Below are positions 33,367-41,878 of a stretch of DNA of 64,000 bases, piece by piece. Both the position numbers and the translations under genes were made by a program. The stretch is from Gammaproteobacteria bacterium (GTDB taxonomy: Bacteria > Pseudomonadota > Gammaproteobacteria > JAJPIJ01): positions 1 to 64,000 of the forward strand of contig DATJVC010000003.1 in assembly GCA_035501935.1 (NCBI GenBank), read 5' to 3'. The notes beneath the pieces were generated by a model that was not told the origin of the DNA, made no database searches, and saw only the letters and a list, made by a program, of their open reading frames with translations. Position 1 is the first letter of the stretch. Each line of letters begins with the position of its first letter.

Positions 33367-34671
33367 TTGAACTTGTCCACTGCACCCGCCGTTTCCGTCC
33401 CGCACCGCCCCCGGTTCAGCCGGCTTGCCGACTGGCTGGCGTGGCAGGAGTCGCTGCACGGCGCCGAGATTGAGCTGGGGCTGGATCGCTGCCGGGCCGT
33501 GTATGAACACATGGGCCTCGGCAAACCGCCTTATGTCGTCATCAGCGTGGCGGGCACGAATGGCAAGGGCTCCAGCGTGGCGCTGCTGGATGCGATACTG
33601 AGCGCCGCCGGTTACCGGGTGGGTTGCTACACCTCGCCGCACCTGCTGCGCTACAACGAGCGCATCCAGATCTCCGGCACCCCAGCGAGCGACGAAACGA
33701 TCTGCACCGCGTTTGATTACGTCGATCATCATCGCGGCGGCATCTCACTGACCTATTTTGAATTCGGCACGCTGGCGGCGTTTGACATCTTCAGCCGCGC
33801 CGCCATCGATGTCGCCGTGCTGGAGGTGGGACTGGGCGGGCGGCTGGACGCGGTCAACATTCTGGACGCGGACGCGGCGCTGGTGGCCGCCGTCGATATT
33901 GATCATGTCGAATGGCTGGGGCCGGACCGCGAAAGCATCGGCCGGGAGAAGGCGGGCATCTTCCGCGCGGGCCATCCGGCAATCTGCTCGGATCCCCGGC
34001 CGCCCGCGAGCCTGGTGCAATACGCCGGCCAAATTGGCGCCCGCCTGTCGCTGTACGGCCGGGACTACGGTTGGGAAAAGTCTGCGGCGGGATGGACCTG
34101 GTGGGGCCGCGATCAGCGGCTGCCCGATCTGCCGCCACCACACCTGCATGGCGAATTTCAGTTGCAGAACGCCGCCGGCGTGATGAAGGTGCTGGAAGAG
34201 TTGCGGGACCGCTGCCCGGTCACCCGCACCGCCATCGAACAGGGCTTGCGGCACGTAAGTCTCAAGGGACGCTTCCAGATTTTCCCCGGCGCGGTGACCT
34301 GGATCCTGGATGTGGCGCACAATCCACAATCGGCGCGCGTGCTGGCCGAAACGCTGCGCTCGCATCCTTGCGCCGGCCATACGCACTTTCTCGTCGGCAT
34401 GTTGCGCGACAAGGACATCCGCGGCGTGTTCCAGATCATGTCTGGTCTGGCGTCCCACTGGCATCTGGTCACGTTGCCGGGACGGCGGGGCACTACGGCC
34501 GAGTTTCTCTACGGGCAATGGCAGGCGGCGGGTGGGAACGCCGCCGTCAGCTTGTACGACGACGTGGAAGCGGCCTATGCCTGGGTCCGGCAACTGGTGG
34601 CGGCGGGCGACCGGGTGCTGGTCTTTGGATCGTTTTTGACTGTGGCCGGCGCCGCTAAACTGATAGAGTAG
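33367..34671 (+). CDS. folC: Dihydrofolate synthase / folylpolyglutamate synthase
   Basis: The Mur-ligase-like enzyme adds glutamate to folates. The ATP loop VISVAGTNGKGSSVALL, LEVGLGGRLDAVN and LDVAHNPQSARVL are diagnostic. The start is uncertain because no ATG is available before the conserved DWLAWQESLHGAEIELGLDR block. TTG at 33367 or 33373 is the best guess (about 434 aa), and the frame stays open upstream into accD in another phase. Neighbours accD and dedD are the usual ones. Confidence 0.92.
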   Translation: MNLSTAPAVSVPHRPRFSRLADWLAWQESLHGAEIELGLDRCRAVYEHMGLGKPPYVVISVAGTNGKGSSVALLDAILSAAGYRVGCYTSPHLLRYNERIQISGTPASDETICTAFDYVDHHRGGISLTYFEFGTLAAFDIFSRAAIDVAVLEVGLGGRLDAVNILDADAALVAAVDIDHVEWLGPDRESIGREKAGIFRAGHPAICSDPRPPASLVQYAGQIGARLSLYGRDYGWEKSAAGWTWWGRDQRLPDLPPPHLHGEFQLQNAAGVMKVLEELRDRCPVTRTAIEQGLRHVSLKGRFQIFPGAVTWILDVAHNPQSARVLAETLRSHPCAGHTHFLVGMLRDKDIRGVFQIMSGLASHWHLVTLPGRRGTTAEFLYGQWQAAGGNAAVSLYDDVEAAYAWVRQLVAAGDRVLVFGSFLTVAGAAKLIE

Positions 34672-34700
34672 GCGAGTGATGGGAAAAAGCGCGAGGTGAG

Positions 34701-35459
34701 ATGGACCAGATTCTGAAACAACGTTTGGTGGGCGCCGTCGTACTGGTCAGTGTGGGGATACTTTTCCTGCCGGTGCTGTTTGAAGGCGTGCCGACCCCGG
34801 AAGAACCCAGGATCGAGACCACCAACATCCCGCCGAAACCGGAGGCCGACTTTAACTCGCGCATCATCCCTCTGGAAAGCGACGCGACGGTGACGCTGCC
34901 GCCACCCGCGACTCCGACGGAGACGGAATCTCCGTCCGCATCACCGCCACCGGCCACACCCGCGCCAGCGCCCGCAGCCACACCGCCATCCGCCCCACCC
35001 GTGTCCACGGGAAGTAAAACCCCGGATGCCGCGGCAACCCCCGCTACTCCCGCCGCAGGCAAGCCGGCCACGGCCGGCAAACCGGCGGAGAAGGTCGCGG
35101 AAAAATCCGTCGGCGGAAAAAAACCGCTTGAACAAAACCAGACCGATAAATCCCCGCCGCCGGCCGCACCGGCACGAACCAACAAGCCCGGCGTCGCGGA
35201 AAAGAGCGAACAACGCGTCGGCGTGACGGCATGGGTGGTGCAGCTGGGCAGTTTTGGCAGTGAGCAAAACGCGAACGAACTGGAGACGCGCCTGAAGAAG
35301 GAAGGCTATGCCGCATTCGTGGAAAAACTTTACGCCAGCGATGGCCAGAAGTTCCGTGTTCGCATCGGGCCGGAACTGGTGCGCGCCAAGGCCCAGGAGA
35401 TGCGCGACAAAGTCGAGAAGGATATGAACCTCAAGGGTATCGTCGTGCGTTATCCATAA
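34701..35459 (+). CDS. dedD: SPOR-domain membrane protein (DedD-like)
   Basis: The 252-aa protein has a short cytoplasmic N-terminus, one membrane helix at about residues 8-27 (LVGAVVLVSVGILFLPVLF), and a long Pro/Ala/Lys-rich periplasmic linker. A C-terminal SPOR domain spans about 172-252 (WVVQLGSFGSEQNANELETRL ... FRVRIGP). SPOR domains bind denuded septal peptidoglycan. The layout matches DedD of the divisome and the folC-dedD-cvpA order supports it. Confidence 0.9.
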   Translation: MDQILKQRLVGAVVLVSVGILFLPVLFEGVPTPEEPRIETTNIPPKPEADFNSRIIPLESDATVTLPPPATPTETESPSASPPPATPAPAPAATPPSAPPVSTGSKTPDAAATPATPAAGKPATAGKPAEKVAEKSVGGKKPLEQNQTDKSPPPAAPARTNKPGVAEKSEQRVGVTAWVVQLGSFGSEQNANELETRLKKEGYAAFVEKLYASDGQKFRVRIGPELVRAKAQEMRDKVEKDMNLKGIVVRYP

Positions 35460-35463
35460 TTGT

Positions 35464-35500
35464 CATCTCTGGATAAGTCCATTCCGGACTTCATGCAGGT
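35464..35500. repeat. Partial copy C of the AAGTCCA...TGGACTT element
   Basis: A short palindrome ATAAGTCC-ATT-CCGGACTTCAT lies in the dedD-cvpA gap, matching hairpin 1 of the elements after leuB and fimV. The second hairpin is missing. Confidence 0.4.
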
Positions 35501-35514
35501 AGAGGGCGTTGAAT

Positions 35515-36015
35515 ATGCATCAACTGATCTGGGTGGACATCGGCATACTCGCCGTCATCGGCATCTCCACGCTCATCAGCCTGTTCCGTGGTTTCGTGCG
35601 CGAGGTGCTGTCGCTGGTGGCCTGGGTGGCGGCCTTCTGGGTGGCGATCACCTTCTCGCCTCAACTTGCCGATCTTCTTACCTCCAAAATCAGCGTCCCC
35701 TCGGCGCGCACCTTTCTCGCCTTTGGCGCCTTGTTTCTCGCCACCCTGTTTGCCGGCGGGTTGATCAATTTTCTGATCGGCAAGCTGATCAAAGCCACGG
35801 GTCTCTCAGGCACTGATCGAATGCTCGGCATCTTCTTCGGACTGGCGCGCGGCATCGCCATCGTCACCGTGCTGGTGCTGCTGGCGGGCCTGACGCCTTT
35901 ACCCAAGGACCCGTGGTGGCACGAATCCCAATTCATCCCGCATTTTCAGCAGCTTGCCATGATACTGCGGGGGCTGTTGCCGCCCCAGTATGCGGCCTAT
36001 TTCAACTTTGGATGA
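35515..36015 (+). CDS. cvpA: CvpA family membrane protein
   Basis: The 166-aa protein has four predicted membrane helices, the family start ([33 protein letters not shown]) and the [20 protein letters not shown] loop. CvpA is linked to colicin V export and to envelope stress, but its activity is unclear. ATG at 35515 is preferred because GAGGG lies eight bases upstream. A TTG at 35509 is too close to it. It precedes purF, the conserved order. Confidence 0.93.
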   Translation: MHQLIWVDIGILAVIGISTLISLFRGFVREVLSLVAWVAAFWVAITFSPQLADLLTSKISVPSARTFLAFGALFLATLFAGGLINFLIGKLIKATGLSGTDRMLGIFFGLARGIAIVTVLVLLAGLTPLPKDPWWHESQFIPHFQQLAMILRGLLPPQYAAYFNFG

Positions 36016-36040
36016 CGGCAGGGTTACAATAGCGCCCCTC

Positions 36041-37555
<1,515 letters not shown>

Positions 37556-37625
37556 CGCGTCGCGGTCATCCTGGAACCGCCCGCATTCGGTTTTCCCGTT
37601 TGTCTCCACCAGCCTGTTTCCAACC

Positions 37626-38225
37626 GTGACGAATCCCGCCAGCGCGCCGGATGAGACGCAACTGGTCGCGGCGTTGCAACGTGGCGATGCCGCGGCCTTC
37701 GAGACCCTGGTGCGGCAGCACGGTGATGCGCTCTACCGGCTGGCCGTGCGGGTGCTGGGCAACGAGGCCGATGCCCGCGACGCCGTGCAGGACGCTTTTA
37801 TCAGCGCCTTCAAGGAAATCAAACGCTTCGAGGGACGCGCGTCGCTGAAGACCTGGCTGTACCGCATCGTCCTCAACGCCGCCTTGATGCGGCGCCGTAC
37901 GCGGCAGCGCAAAAACGAGGTTTCCATCGACGATCTGCTGCCGCATATCGGCGAATTCCGCCACGAGCCGGAGTGGAATTTCACCGAGTCCGCCGAGGAC
38001 ATCGTGACCCGCGAGCATGTCCAGCAGCATGTCCGGGGACAGATCGAGCGGCTGCCGGAGGCCTACCGTACCGTTTTGCTGCTGCGGGACATCGAAGGGT
38101 ATGACACCCGCGAGACGGCCGAACTGCTGGGCGACAGCGAGGGCAGCGTGAAGGTCCGGCTGCACCGGGCGCGCGCCGCCTTGAAGACCCTGCTGGAGCC
38201 GCTCTACAAGGGTGAGGTCGCGTAA
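37626..38225 (+). CDS. ECF-type RNA polymerase sigma factor
   Basis: The 199-aa sigma-70 family protein has region 2 (ALYRLAVRVLGNEADARDAVQDAFISAFK, FEGRASLKTWLYRIVLNAALMRRR) and region 4 (LPEAYRTVLLLRDIEGYDTRETAELLGDSEGSVKVRLHRARAAL) with no region 1 or 3. It starts with GTG. Two bases separate it from a zinc-finger anti-sigma gene, so the pair forms a switch. The signal and regulon are unknown. The pair separates purF from metZ, which are adjacent in several relatives. Confidence 0.92.
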   Translation: MTNPASAPDETQLVAALQRGDAAAFETLVRQHGDALYRLAVRVLGNEADARDAVQDAFISAFKEIKRFEGRASLKTWLYRIVLNAALMRRRTRQRKNEVSIDDLLPHIGEFRHEPEWNFTESAEDIVTREHVQQHVRGQIERLPEAYRTVLLLRDIEGYDTRETAELLGDSEGSVKVRLHRARAALKTLLEPLYKGEVA

Positions 38226-38227
38226 CC

Positions 38228-38521
38228 ATGAAACGGATATTGCTGAAACTCGAATATCTGATGTTCAAGCACGTGCCGGGCATGCTCACATGCGCCGAGG
38301 CGGACGCCTTTATTTCGGAATACGTGGACGGCCGGCTGCCGGCGTCGCAGCGCCGCAAATTCGAGCGGCATATCCGCATGTGCCGCCCCTGCCGCGCCTA
38401 TCTCAAGGCCTACCGCCGCACCGTGACGCTGGCCCGGTTGTCCGCGGCGGAGCAGCGCACGCCGGCAAAGACCCGCATGCCCGGGGAACTGGTCCACGCC
38501 ATCCTTGCCGCCTGTAAATAG
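38228..38521 (+). CDS. Zinc-finger anti-sigma factor
   Basis: The 97-aa protein has the ZAS/zf-HC2 pattern, an early Cys (MLTCAEADAF) and His-x3-Cys-x2-Cys (HIRMCRPC) in SQRRKFERHIRMCRPCRAY. It has no membrane helix, so it is likely a cytoplasmic anti-sigma that holds the preceding ECF factor and may sense redox state through its zinc cysteines. The gene begins two bases after the sigma gene. Confidence 0.85.
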   Translation: MKRILLKLEYLMFKHVPGMLTCAEADAFISEYVDGRLPASQRRKFERHIRMCRPCRAYLKAYRRTVTLARLSAAEQRTPAKTRMPGELVHAILAACK

Positions 38522-38526
38522 AAACA

Positions 38527-38606
38527 CCGTTCGTGCTGAGGTATCGAAGCACGTACGACTTAAATGTTTGGGTGATATTCGCCCTTCGATACCTCAGGAC
38601 GAACGG
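38527..38606. repeat. REP-like palindromic repeat, copy 3
   Basis: Two inward units (CCGTTCGTGCTGAGGTATCG and CGATACCTCAGGACGAACGG) form an almost perfect long inverted repeat just after the anti-sigma gene and before the metZ leader. It belongs to the same family as copies near 5250, 7343 and 45853. Confidence 0.75.
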
Positions 38607-38662
38607 CATTAGCTGGCTGGAGTTTGACAGCGCGTAGCGATTTCTCTACATTGCCGCCCTTG

Positions 38663-38734
38663 GCGCCGATTTGAATCAGCTTGCGGGCGCTCCGGAGTGT
38701 GAAATCGCACGACCGGAAAATCAGCTAAAGCGAT
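38663..38734 (+). ncRNA. SAM-II-like riboswitch upstream of metZ
   Basis: The metZ leader matches the SAM-II pattern by eye. P1 is GCGCC (38663-38667) with GGCGC (38686-38690). The conserved GATTTG follows P1, then AGCTTGC. The 3' side carries GCTAAAG (38724-38730). A pseudoknot P2 can form between ATC/GCTT (38675-38682, one bulged A) and AAGCGAT (38728-38734). An extra hairpin is inserted at 38691-38717 (TCCGG/CCGGA). SAM-II senses S-adenosylmethionine and switches off methionine genes, metZ among them. A terminator follows directly. A covariance-model search with the Rfam SAM-II family would settle it. Confidence 0.82.
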
Positions 38735-38745
38735 GGCAAGATCAC

Positions 38746-38774
38746 AAGCCCGCTTTAGTTTCGCGGGTTTTTTT
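38746..38774 (+). terminator. Terminator of the metZ leader (riboswitch expression platform)
   Basis: The stem AAGCCCGC / GCGGGTTT is followed by a run of seven T and lies 53 bases before the metZ ATG and 12 bases after the riboswitch. This is the expected off-state terminator when SAM is bound. Confidence 0.8.
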
Positions 38775-38826
38775 GTGCCCGCATGATGGCCCGCCGGCGG
38801 CGCATGACAGCGAGGGAGTACGAATC

Positions 38827-40014
38827 ATGGGCGATAAACCCGATCAAGAGTATGCAATCGAAACGCTGTCCGTGCGCGCGGGACAGGTGCGCACGCACGA
38901 GGGCGAGCAGAGCGAGCCGCTGTTTCTGACCTCGAGCTTCACCTTCAAGAACGCCGCGCAGGCGGCGGCGCGTTTCAAGGGTGACGAGCCGGGCAACATC
39001 TACTCGCGCTTCACCAACCCGACGGTGCGCACCTTCGAGCAGCGGCTGGCGCTGCTGGAGGGCGGCGAGCGCTGTGTCGCCACCGGTTCCGGCATGGCGG
39101 CGATCCTGACCACCTGCATGGCGCTGCTGAAGAGCGGTGATCACGTGGTCTGCTCGCAGAGCGTGTTCGGCACCACGGTGACGCTGTTCCAGCAGTGGCT
39201 GTCCAAATTCGGCGTGCAGCACACCTTCGTGCCGCTGACCGACTACGCGGCGTGGGAGCAGGCGATCCGCCCGGAGACCAAACTCCTGTTCGTGGAGACG
39301 CCTTCCAATCCGCTGACCGAGATCGCCGACATCGCGCGCCTGAGCGAAATCGCGCACAGGCACGATTGTCTCTCAGTGGTCGACAACTGTTTTCTAACGC
39401 CGGCGCTGCAACTGCCGTTCAAGTTCGGCGCGGACATCGTCATTCATTCCGCGACCAAGTATCTCGACGGCCAGGGCCGTTGCGTGGGCGGCGCCATCAT
39501 CGGCGGCGATAAATTGCTGGAGCCGATGTTCGGATTCGTGCGCACCGCCGGACCGTCGTTGAGTCCGTTCAACGCCTGGGTGTTTTTAAAAGGTCTGGAG
39601 ACGCTCGGCCTGCGCATGGAGGCGCACAGCGCGCGCGCCCTGGCGGTGGCCGATTGGCTGCAACAGCAGCCGAAGGTGAAGCGGGTTTACTATCCGGGCC
39701 TGCCGTCGCATCCACAGCATGAACTGGCCAAGCGCCAACAGAAAGGCTACGGCGGCATCATCAGCTTCGAGGTGGAGGGTGGTCAGCCCGCGGCATGGAA
39801 GCTCATCGACGGCGTGCGCATCTTCTCCATCACGGCCAATCTCGGCGACGCCAAGAGCACCATCACCCATCCGGCCACCACCACGCACTGGCGCATCACG
39901 CCGGAGGAGCGTGCCCGTGCCGGCATTACTGACGGACTGATCCGCATTTCTGTGGGATTGGAGAACGCAGAGGATTTGAAACGCGATCTTCAGCAGGCCT
40001 TAAAATCAATCTGA
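38827..40014 (+). CDS. metZ: O-succinylhomoserine sulfhydrylase
   Basis: The 395-aa Cys/Met-metabolism PLP enzyme makes homocysteine from O-succinylhomoserine and sulfide. The PLP lysine is Lys211 in HSATKYLDGQGR. YSRFTNPTVRTFEQRL and SITANLGDAKSTITHP are family motifs. The ATG at 38827 follows GAGGGAG by eight bases, although the frame is open from 38671 through the riboswitch. Its last 33 codons exist again at 40734-40832 with mainly silent differences, so the present 3' end may have been replaced by an inserted element. Confidence 0.96.
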   Translation: MGDKPDQEYAIETLSVRAGQVRTHEGEQSEPLFLTSSFTFKNAAQAAARFKGDEPGNIYSRFTNPTVRTFEQRLALLEGGERCVATGSGMAAILTTCMALLKSGDHVVCSQSVFGTTVTLFQQWLSKFGVQHTFVPLTDYAAWEQAIRPETKLLFVETPSNPLTEIADIARLSEIAHRHDCLSVVDNCFLTPALQLPFKFGADIVIHSATKYLDGQGRCVGGAIIGGDKLLEPMFGFVRTAGPSLSPFNAWVFLKGLETLGLRMEAHSARALAVADWLQQQPKVKRVYYPGLPSHPQHELAKRQQKGYGGIISFEVEGGQPAAWKLIDGVRIFSITANLGDAKSTITHPATTTHWRITPEERARAGITDGLIRISVGLENAEDLKRDLQQALKSI

Positions 40015-40052
40015 AGCGCACCGGCAAGCCCCAAACGTTATTCGTACCTCTC

Positions 40053-40346
40053 TCACGCTGCCTTCAGCTCGATCTTGACCGTATAGCCGAGTGCCTTGGC
40101 TGCGCGCGTCAGAGTGTCGATTGTCAAACCGGTGTCCGATTCATCCAGAAGGCGATCAAGGGCCGAGCGACTGGTGCGCATGCGTTTGGCCATTGCCACT
40201 TTGGTGAGGCCCTTTTTCTTCATGCCCTCCTGCATTTGCCAGGCAAGCACGCGTTTAAGGGCGCGCGCAGACACCTTCTGAAGCGAACCATCCTCAGACA
40301 ACAGGTCGTCAAGATTGTTGCCGATATGTCTATTGGCTTTAGCCAT
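40053..40346 (-). CDS. HigA-like antitoxin, XRE-family regulator
   Basis: The 97-aa DNA-binding protein has a helix-turn-helix region (LTKVAMAKRMRTSRSALDRLLD) followed by the LTIDTLTRAAKALG segment typical of HigA/XRE antitoxins. Its start overlaps the toxin end by eight bases. The toxin-first order is the hallmark of HigBA modules. It would bind the toxin and repress its own promoter upstream of 40689. Confidence 0.87.
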   Translation of the reverse strand: MAKANRHIGNNLDDLLSEDGSLQKVSARALKRVLAWQMQEGMKKKGLTKVAMAKRMRTSRSALDRLLDESDTGLTIDTLTRAAKALGYTVKIELKAA

Positions 40347-40689
40347 ATTGCACCTCCTTCATCCTGCGCAACGCGAGATCAAGGTCCTGTGGAGGAAGTT
40401 TCCTCGATTTTTTGATGAAGCCATAAACCAAGACCATTATTGCGCCAACTTTTGTGAACAAAACCCGAGCAATGCCAGAGGGTAGGGTACTTCGCACTTC
40501 CCATAAGTCCGGCTTGAGCTTCCGGACTAGTGGCATGCCCAAGGGCCAACCAAACTGAACGGTCTTGAGATCCTCGCCTATTATCCTCCGTTCCTCTGGA
40601 GGAAGGTTCTTCGGCCACTCACGGACGGGTTCACGGCCTTGGGCGGTCACGTAGAAACGGATCTCCAAGATCGGCGATCTCCTGACCAT
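40339..40689 (-). CDS. HigB/Gp49-like toxin
   Basis: The 116-aa RelE-superfamily protein has the Gp49-like pattern: FYVTAQGREPVREWPKNLP, a VRKLKPDLWEVRS strand and RVLFTKVGAIMVLVYGFIKKSRKLP. Such toxins cut mRNA on the ribosome. It is the first gene of the toxin-antitoxin pair. The pair and its flanks look richer in A and T than neighbours and lie between two copies of the metZ 3' end, suggesting acquisition. Confidence 0.87.
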   Translation of the reverse strand: MVRRSPILEIRFYVTAQGREPVREWPKNLPPEERRIIGEDLKTVQFGWPLGMPLVRKLKPDLWEVRSTLPSGIARVLFTKVGAIMVLVYGFIKKSRKLPPQDLDLALRRMKEVQYG

Positions 40690-40733
40690 GACCTAGTGTA
40701 CCACAAATGGTACGTCACTTGCGAGGAAGCACC

Positions 40734-40832
40734 CGCGCCGGGATCACCGACGGCCTGATCCGTATTTCAGTGGGATTGGAGAACGCAGAGGATCTGAAAC
40801 GCGATCTAAATCAGGCATTGAAATCGATCTGA
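40734..40832 (+). pseudogene. Second copy of the metZ 3' end
   Basis: These 33 codons, including the stop, encode AGITDGLIRISVGLENAEDL and the following residues of MetZ. Against the metZ end at 39916-40014 I count 14 differing bases of 99, with only one amino-acid change (Gln to Asn). It has no start of its own. The pattern suggests that one copy came from a different metZ allele with the toxin-antitoxin insert, leaving the older end stranded here. Confidence 0.85.
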
Positions 40833-40877
40833 AGTTTGCTGGCGAAGCGCATTGATGTTTGTTAGGTCGAAGATTTG

Positions 40878-41534
40878 TTAAACCTGCGGCGAGTCGATGA
40901 GCCCGCGCAAAAACGGCGATATGTCCTCAATTCTGACGATCTCACGCCGGGGAATGTAGTAGTCCCGCACGACTTTACAGTCCGGATACTTCGCGATGAA
41001 ATCATCGTGTAGTTTCATATTCTTGCTCAGGACACTACTCATTGCACGGCGTCCAGTCATGAATTTCAGTGGGTGTTCCGTTCCCAGCACATACAAATGC
41101 CTCGATTTCGGGCTTTCGAGCTCAGCGAGATAGAAGAAGTCTTTGAAAACCGAGTTCTGCCGGATAGCTTCTGGTCCGCCTTGCCACGAGATAAATTTGA
41201 ACTCAGCAACCCGACGGTCTGTTTCCAAGTCAAATTGTTTACCAGTGTTGCCTGCACCCAGTGATAGGCTCTGCACGCGCTCATCAACTGCCAAGAGTTG
41301 TGGCAGACAGAGTAGAATCCCAAGCGCATGGATAACGACGTTGATCTGTCCAGCAATATTCTTGATGAGCGCTGCACCTTCGAGGGTCTCATGATCAGCA
41401 TCATGTTGTTGCAGAATCGGAGCAAGCTCACCCGCAGTCATGCCCTCTAGGGCAGACTCCATTTTCCAGAGGCTAAGACCTAGATCTTGCCCCGAGAATC
41501 GCTGTAAAGCAGCGACAGCATGTGTGAGCTCCAA
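40878..41534 (-). CDS. Hypothetical protein, possibly nuclease-like
   Basis: I do not recognise a named family for this 218-aa protein. It starts with TTG at 41534 after an AGGAG site. The middle has FDLETDRRVAEFKFISWQGG, in which an Asp and a downstream Glu-x-Lys resemble a PD-(D/E)xK nuclease core, followed by VFKDFFYLAELES and LYVLGTEH. That reading is weak inference. It lies between the metZ fragment and tRNA-Arg, and looks less GC-rich than neighbours, consistent with accessory DNA. Confidence 0.6.
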   Translation of the reverse strand: MELTHAVAALQRFSGQDLGLSLWKMESALEGMTAGELAPILQQHDADHETLEGAALIKNIAGQINVVIHALGILLCLPQLLAVDERVQSLSLGAGNTGKQFDLETDRRVAEFKFISWQGGPEAIRQNSVFKDFFYLAELESPKSRHLYVLGTEHPLKFMTGRRAMSSVLSKNMKLHDDFIAKYPDCKVVRDYYIPRREIVRIEDISPFLRGLIDSPQV

Positions 41535-41563
41535 TGTTTCTCTCTCCTGAGGCGAATTAATGG

Positions 41564-41639
41564 TGGCGCCCTAGGCCGGAGTCGAACCGGCGACCTTCCG
41601 CTTAGGAGGCGGACGCTCTATCCACTGAGCTACCAGGGC
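41564..41639 (-). tRNA. tRNA-Arg (anticodon CCT)
   Basis: The 76-nt cloverleaf is complete: acceptor GCCCTGG / CTAGGGC, D-arm GCTC-AGTGGATAG-AGC, anticodon stem TCCGC / GCGGA around loop CTCCTAA (anticodon CCT, reading AGG), T-arm GCCGG-TTCGACT-CCGGC, discriminator G and encoded CCA. tRNA genes are common integration targets and this one borders the accessory patch at 40.0-41.5 kb. Confidence 0.97.
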
Positions 41640-41653
41640 GTTTTGCAAACAAT
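41623..41653. repeat. Direct repeat, left copy, covering tRNA-Arg 5' end
   Basis: The segment from CACTGAGCTACCAGGGCG through GCAAACAAT includes the tRNA 5' end (acceptor and D-arm on the minus strand) and its upstream flank. A near copy lies at 41768-41798. Such a duplicated tRNA end is the signature of a past site-specific integration. Confidence 0.55.
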
Positions 41654-41727
41654 CGTCATCGTCAGTGAATTCAACCATCCTTGGTGCTAAGACCCGGCCT
41701 CGCCCTCCGTGGCTCGGCGCTCGCCGG

Positions 41728-41752
41728 GGCGGACATTCACTGGATGTCCGCC
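41728..41752. repeat. Perfect hairpin upstream of tRNA-Arg
   Basis: A 9-bp perfect stem (GGCGGACAT / ATGTCCGCC) with loop TCACTGG lies between the two tRNA-end repeats. Its function is unknown. It could be a remnant of the inserted element or a processing structure. Confidence 0.5.
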
Positions 41753-41767
41753 TCAATCCGTCTCGCC

Positions 41768-41798
41768 CACTGAAGCTACCAAGGCGTTTTGCAACAAT
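41768..41798. repeat. Direct repeat, right copy, degenerate tRNA-Arg 5' end
   Basis: The segment CACTGAAGCTACCAAGGCG through GCAACAAT matches 41623-41653 with about four differences, including one inserted and one missing base. It does not complete a tRNA. It is a likely attachment-site remnant. Confidence 0.55.
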
Positions 41799-41878
41799 AA
41801 TTTATTGTACTCCTGAACTTTCTTCCATCCGAATTCCTACCCCGTGCCGCCAACAGGTACAATGCCAACATCCCGCAC

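Noticed and set aside
41571-41756. 61-aa minus-strand frame across tRNA-Arg
   Set aside because: It ends with VAQWIERPPPKRKVAGSTPA, the well-known spurious translation of a tRNA gene.
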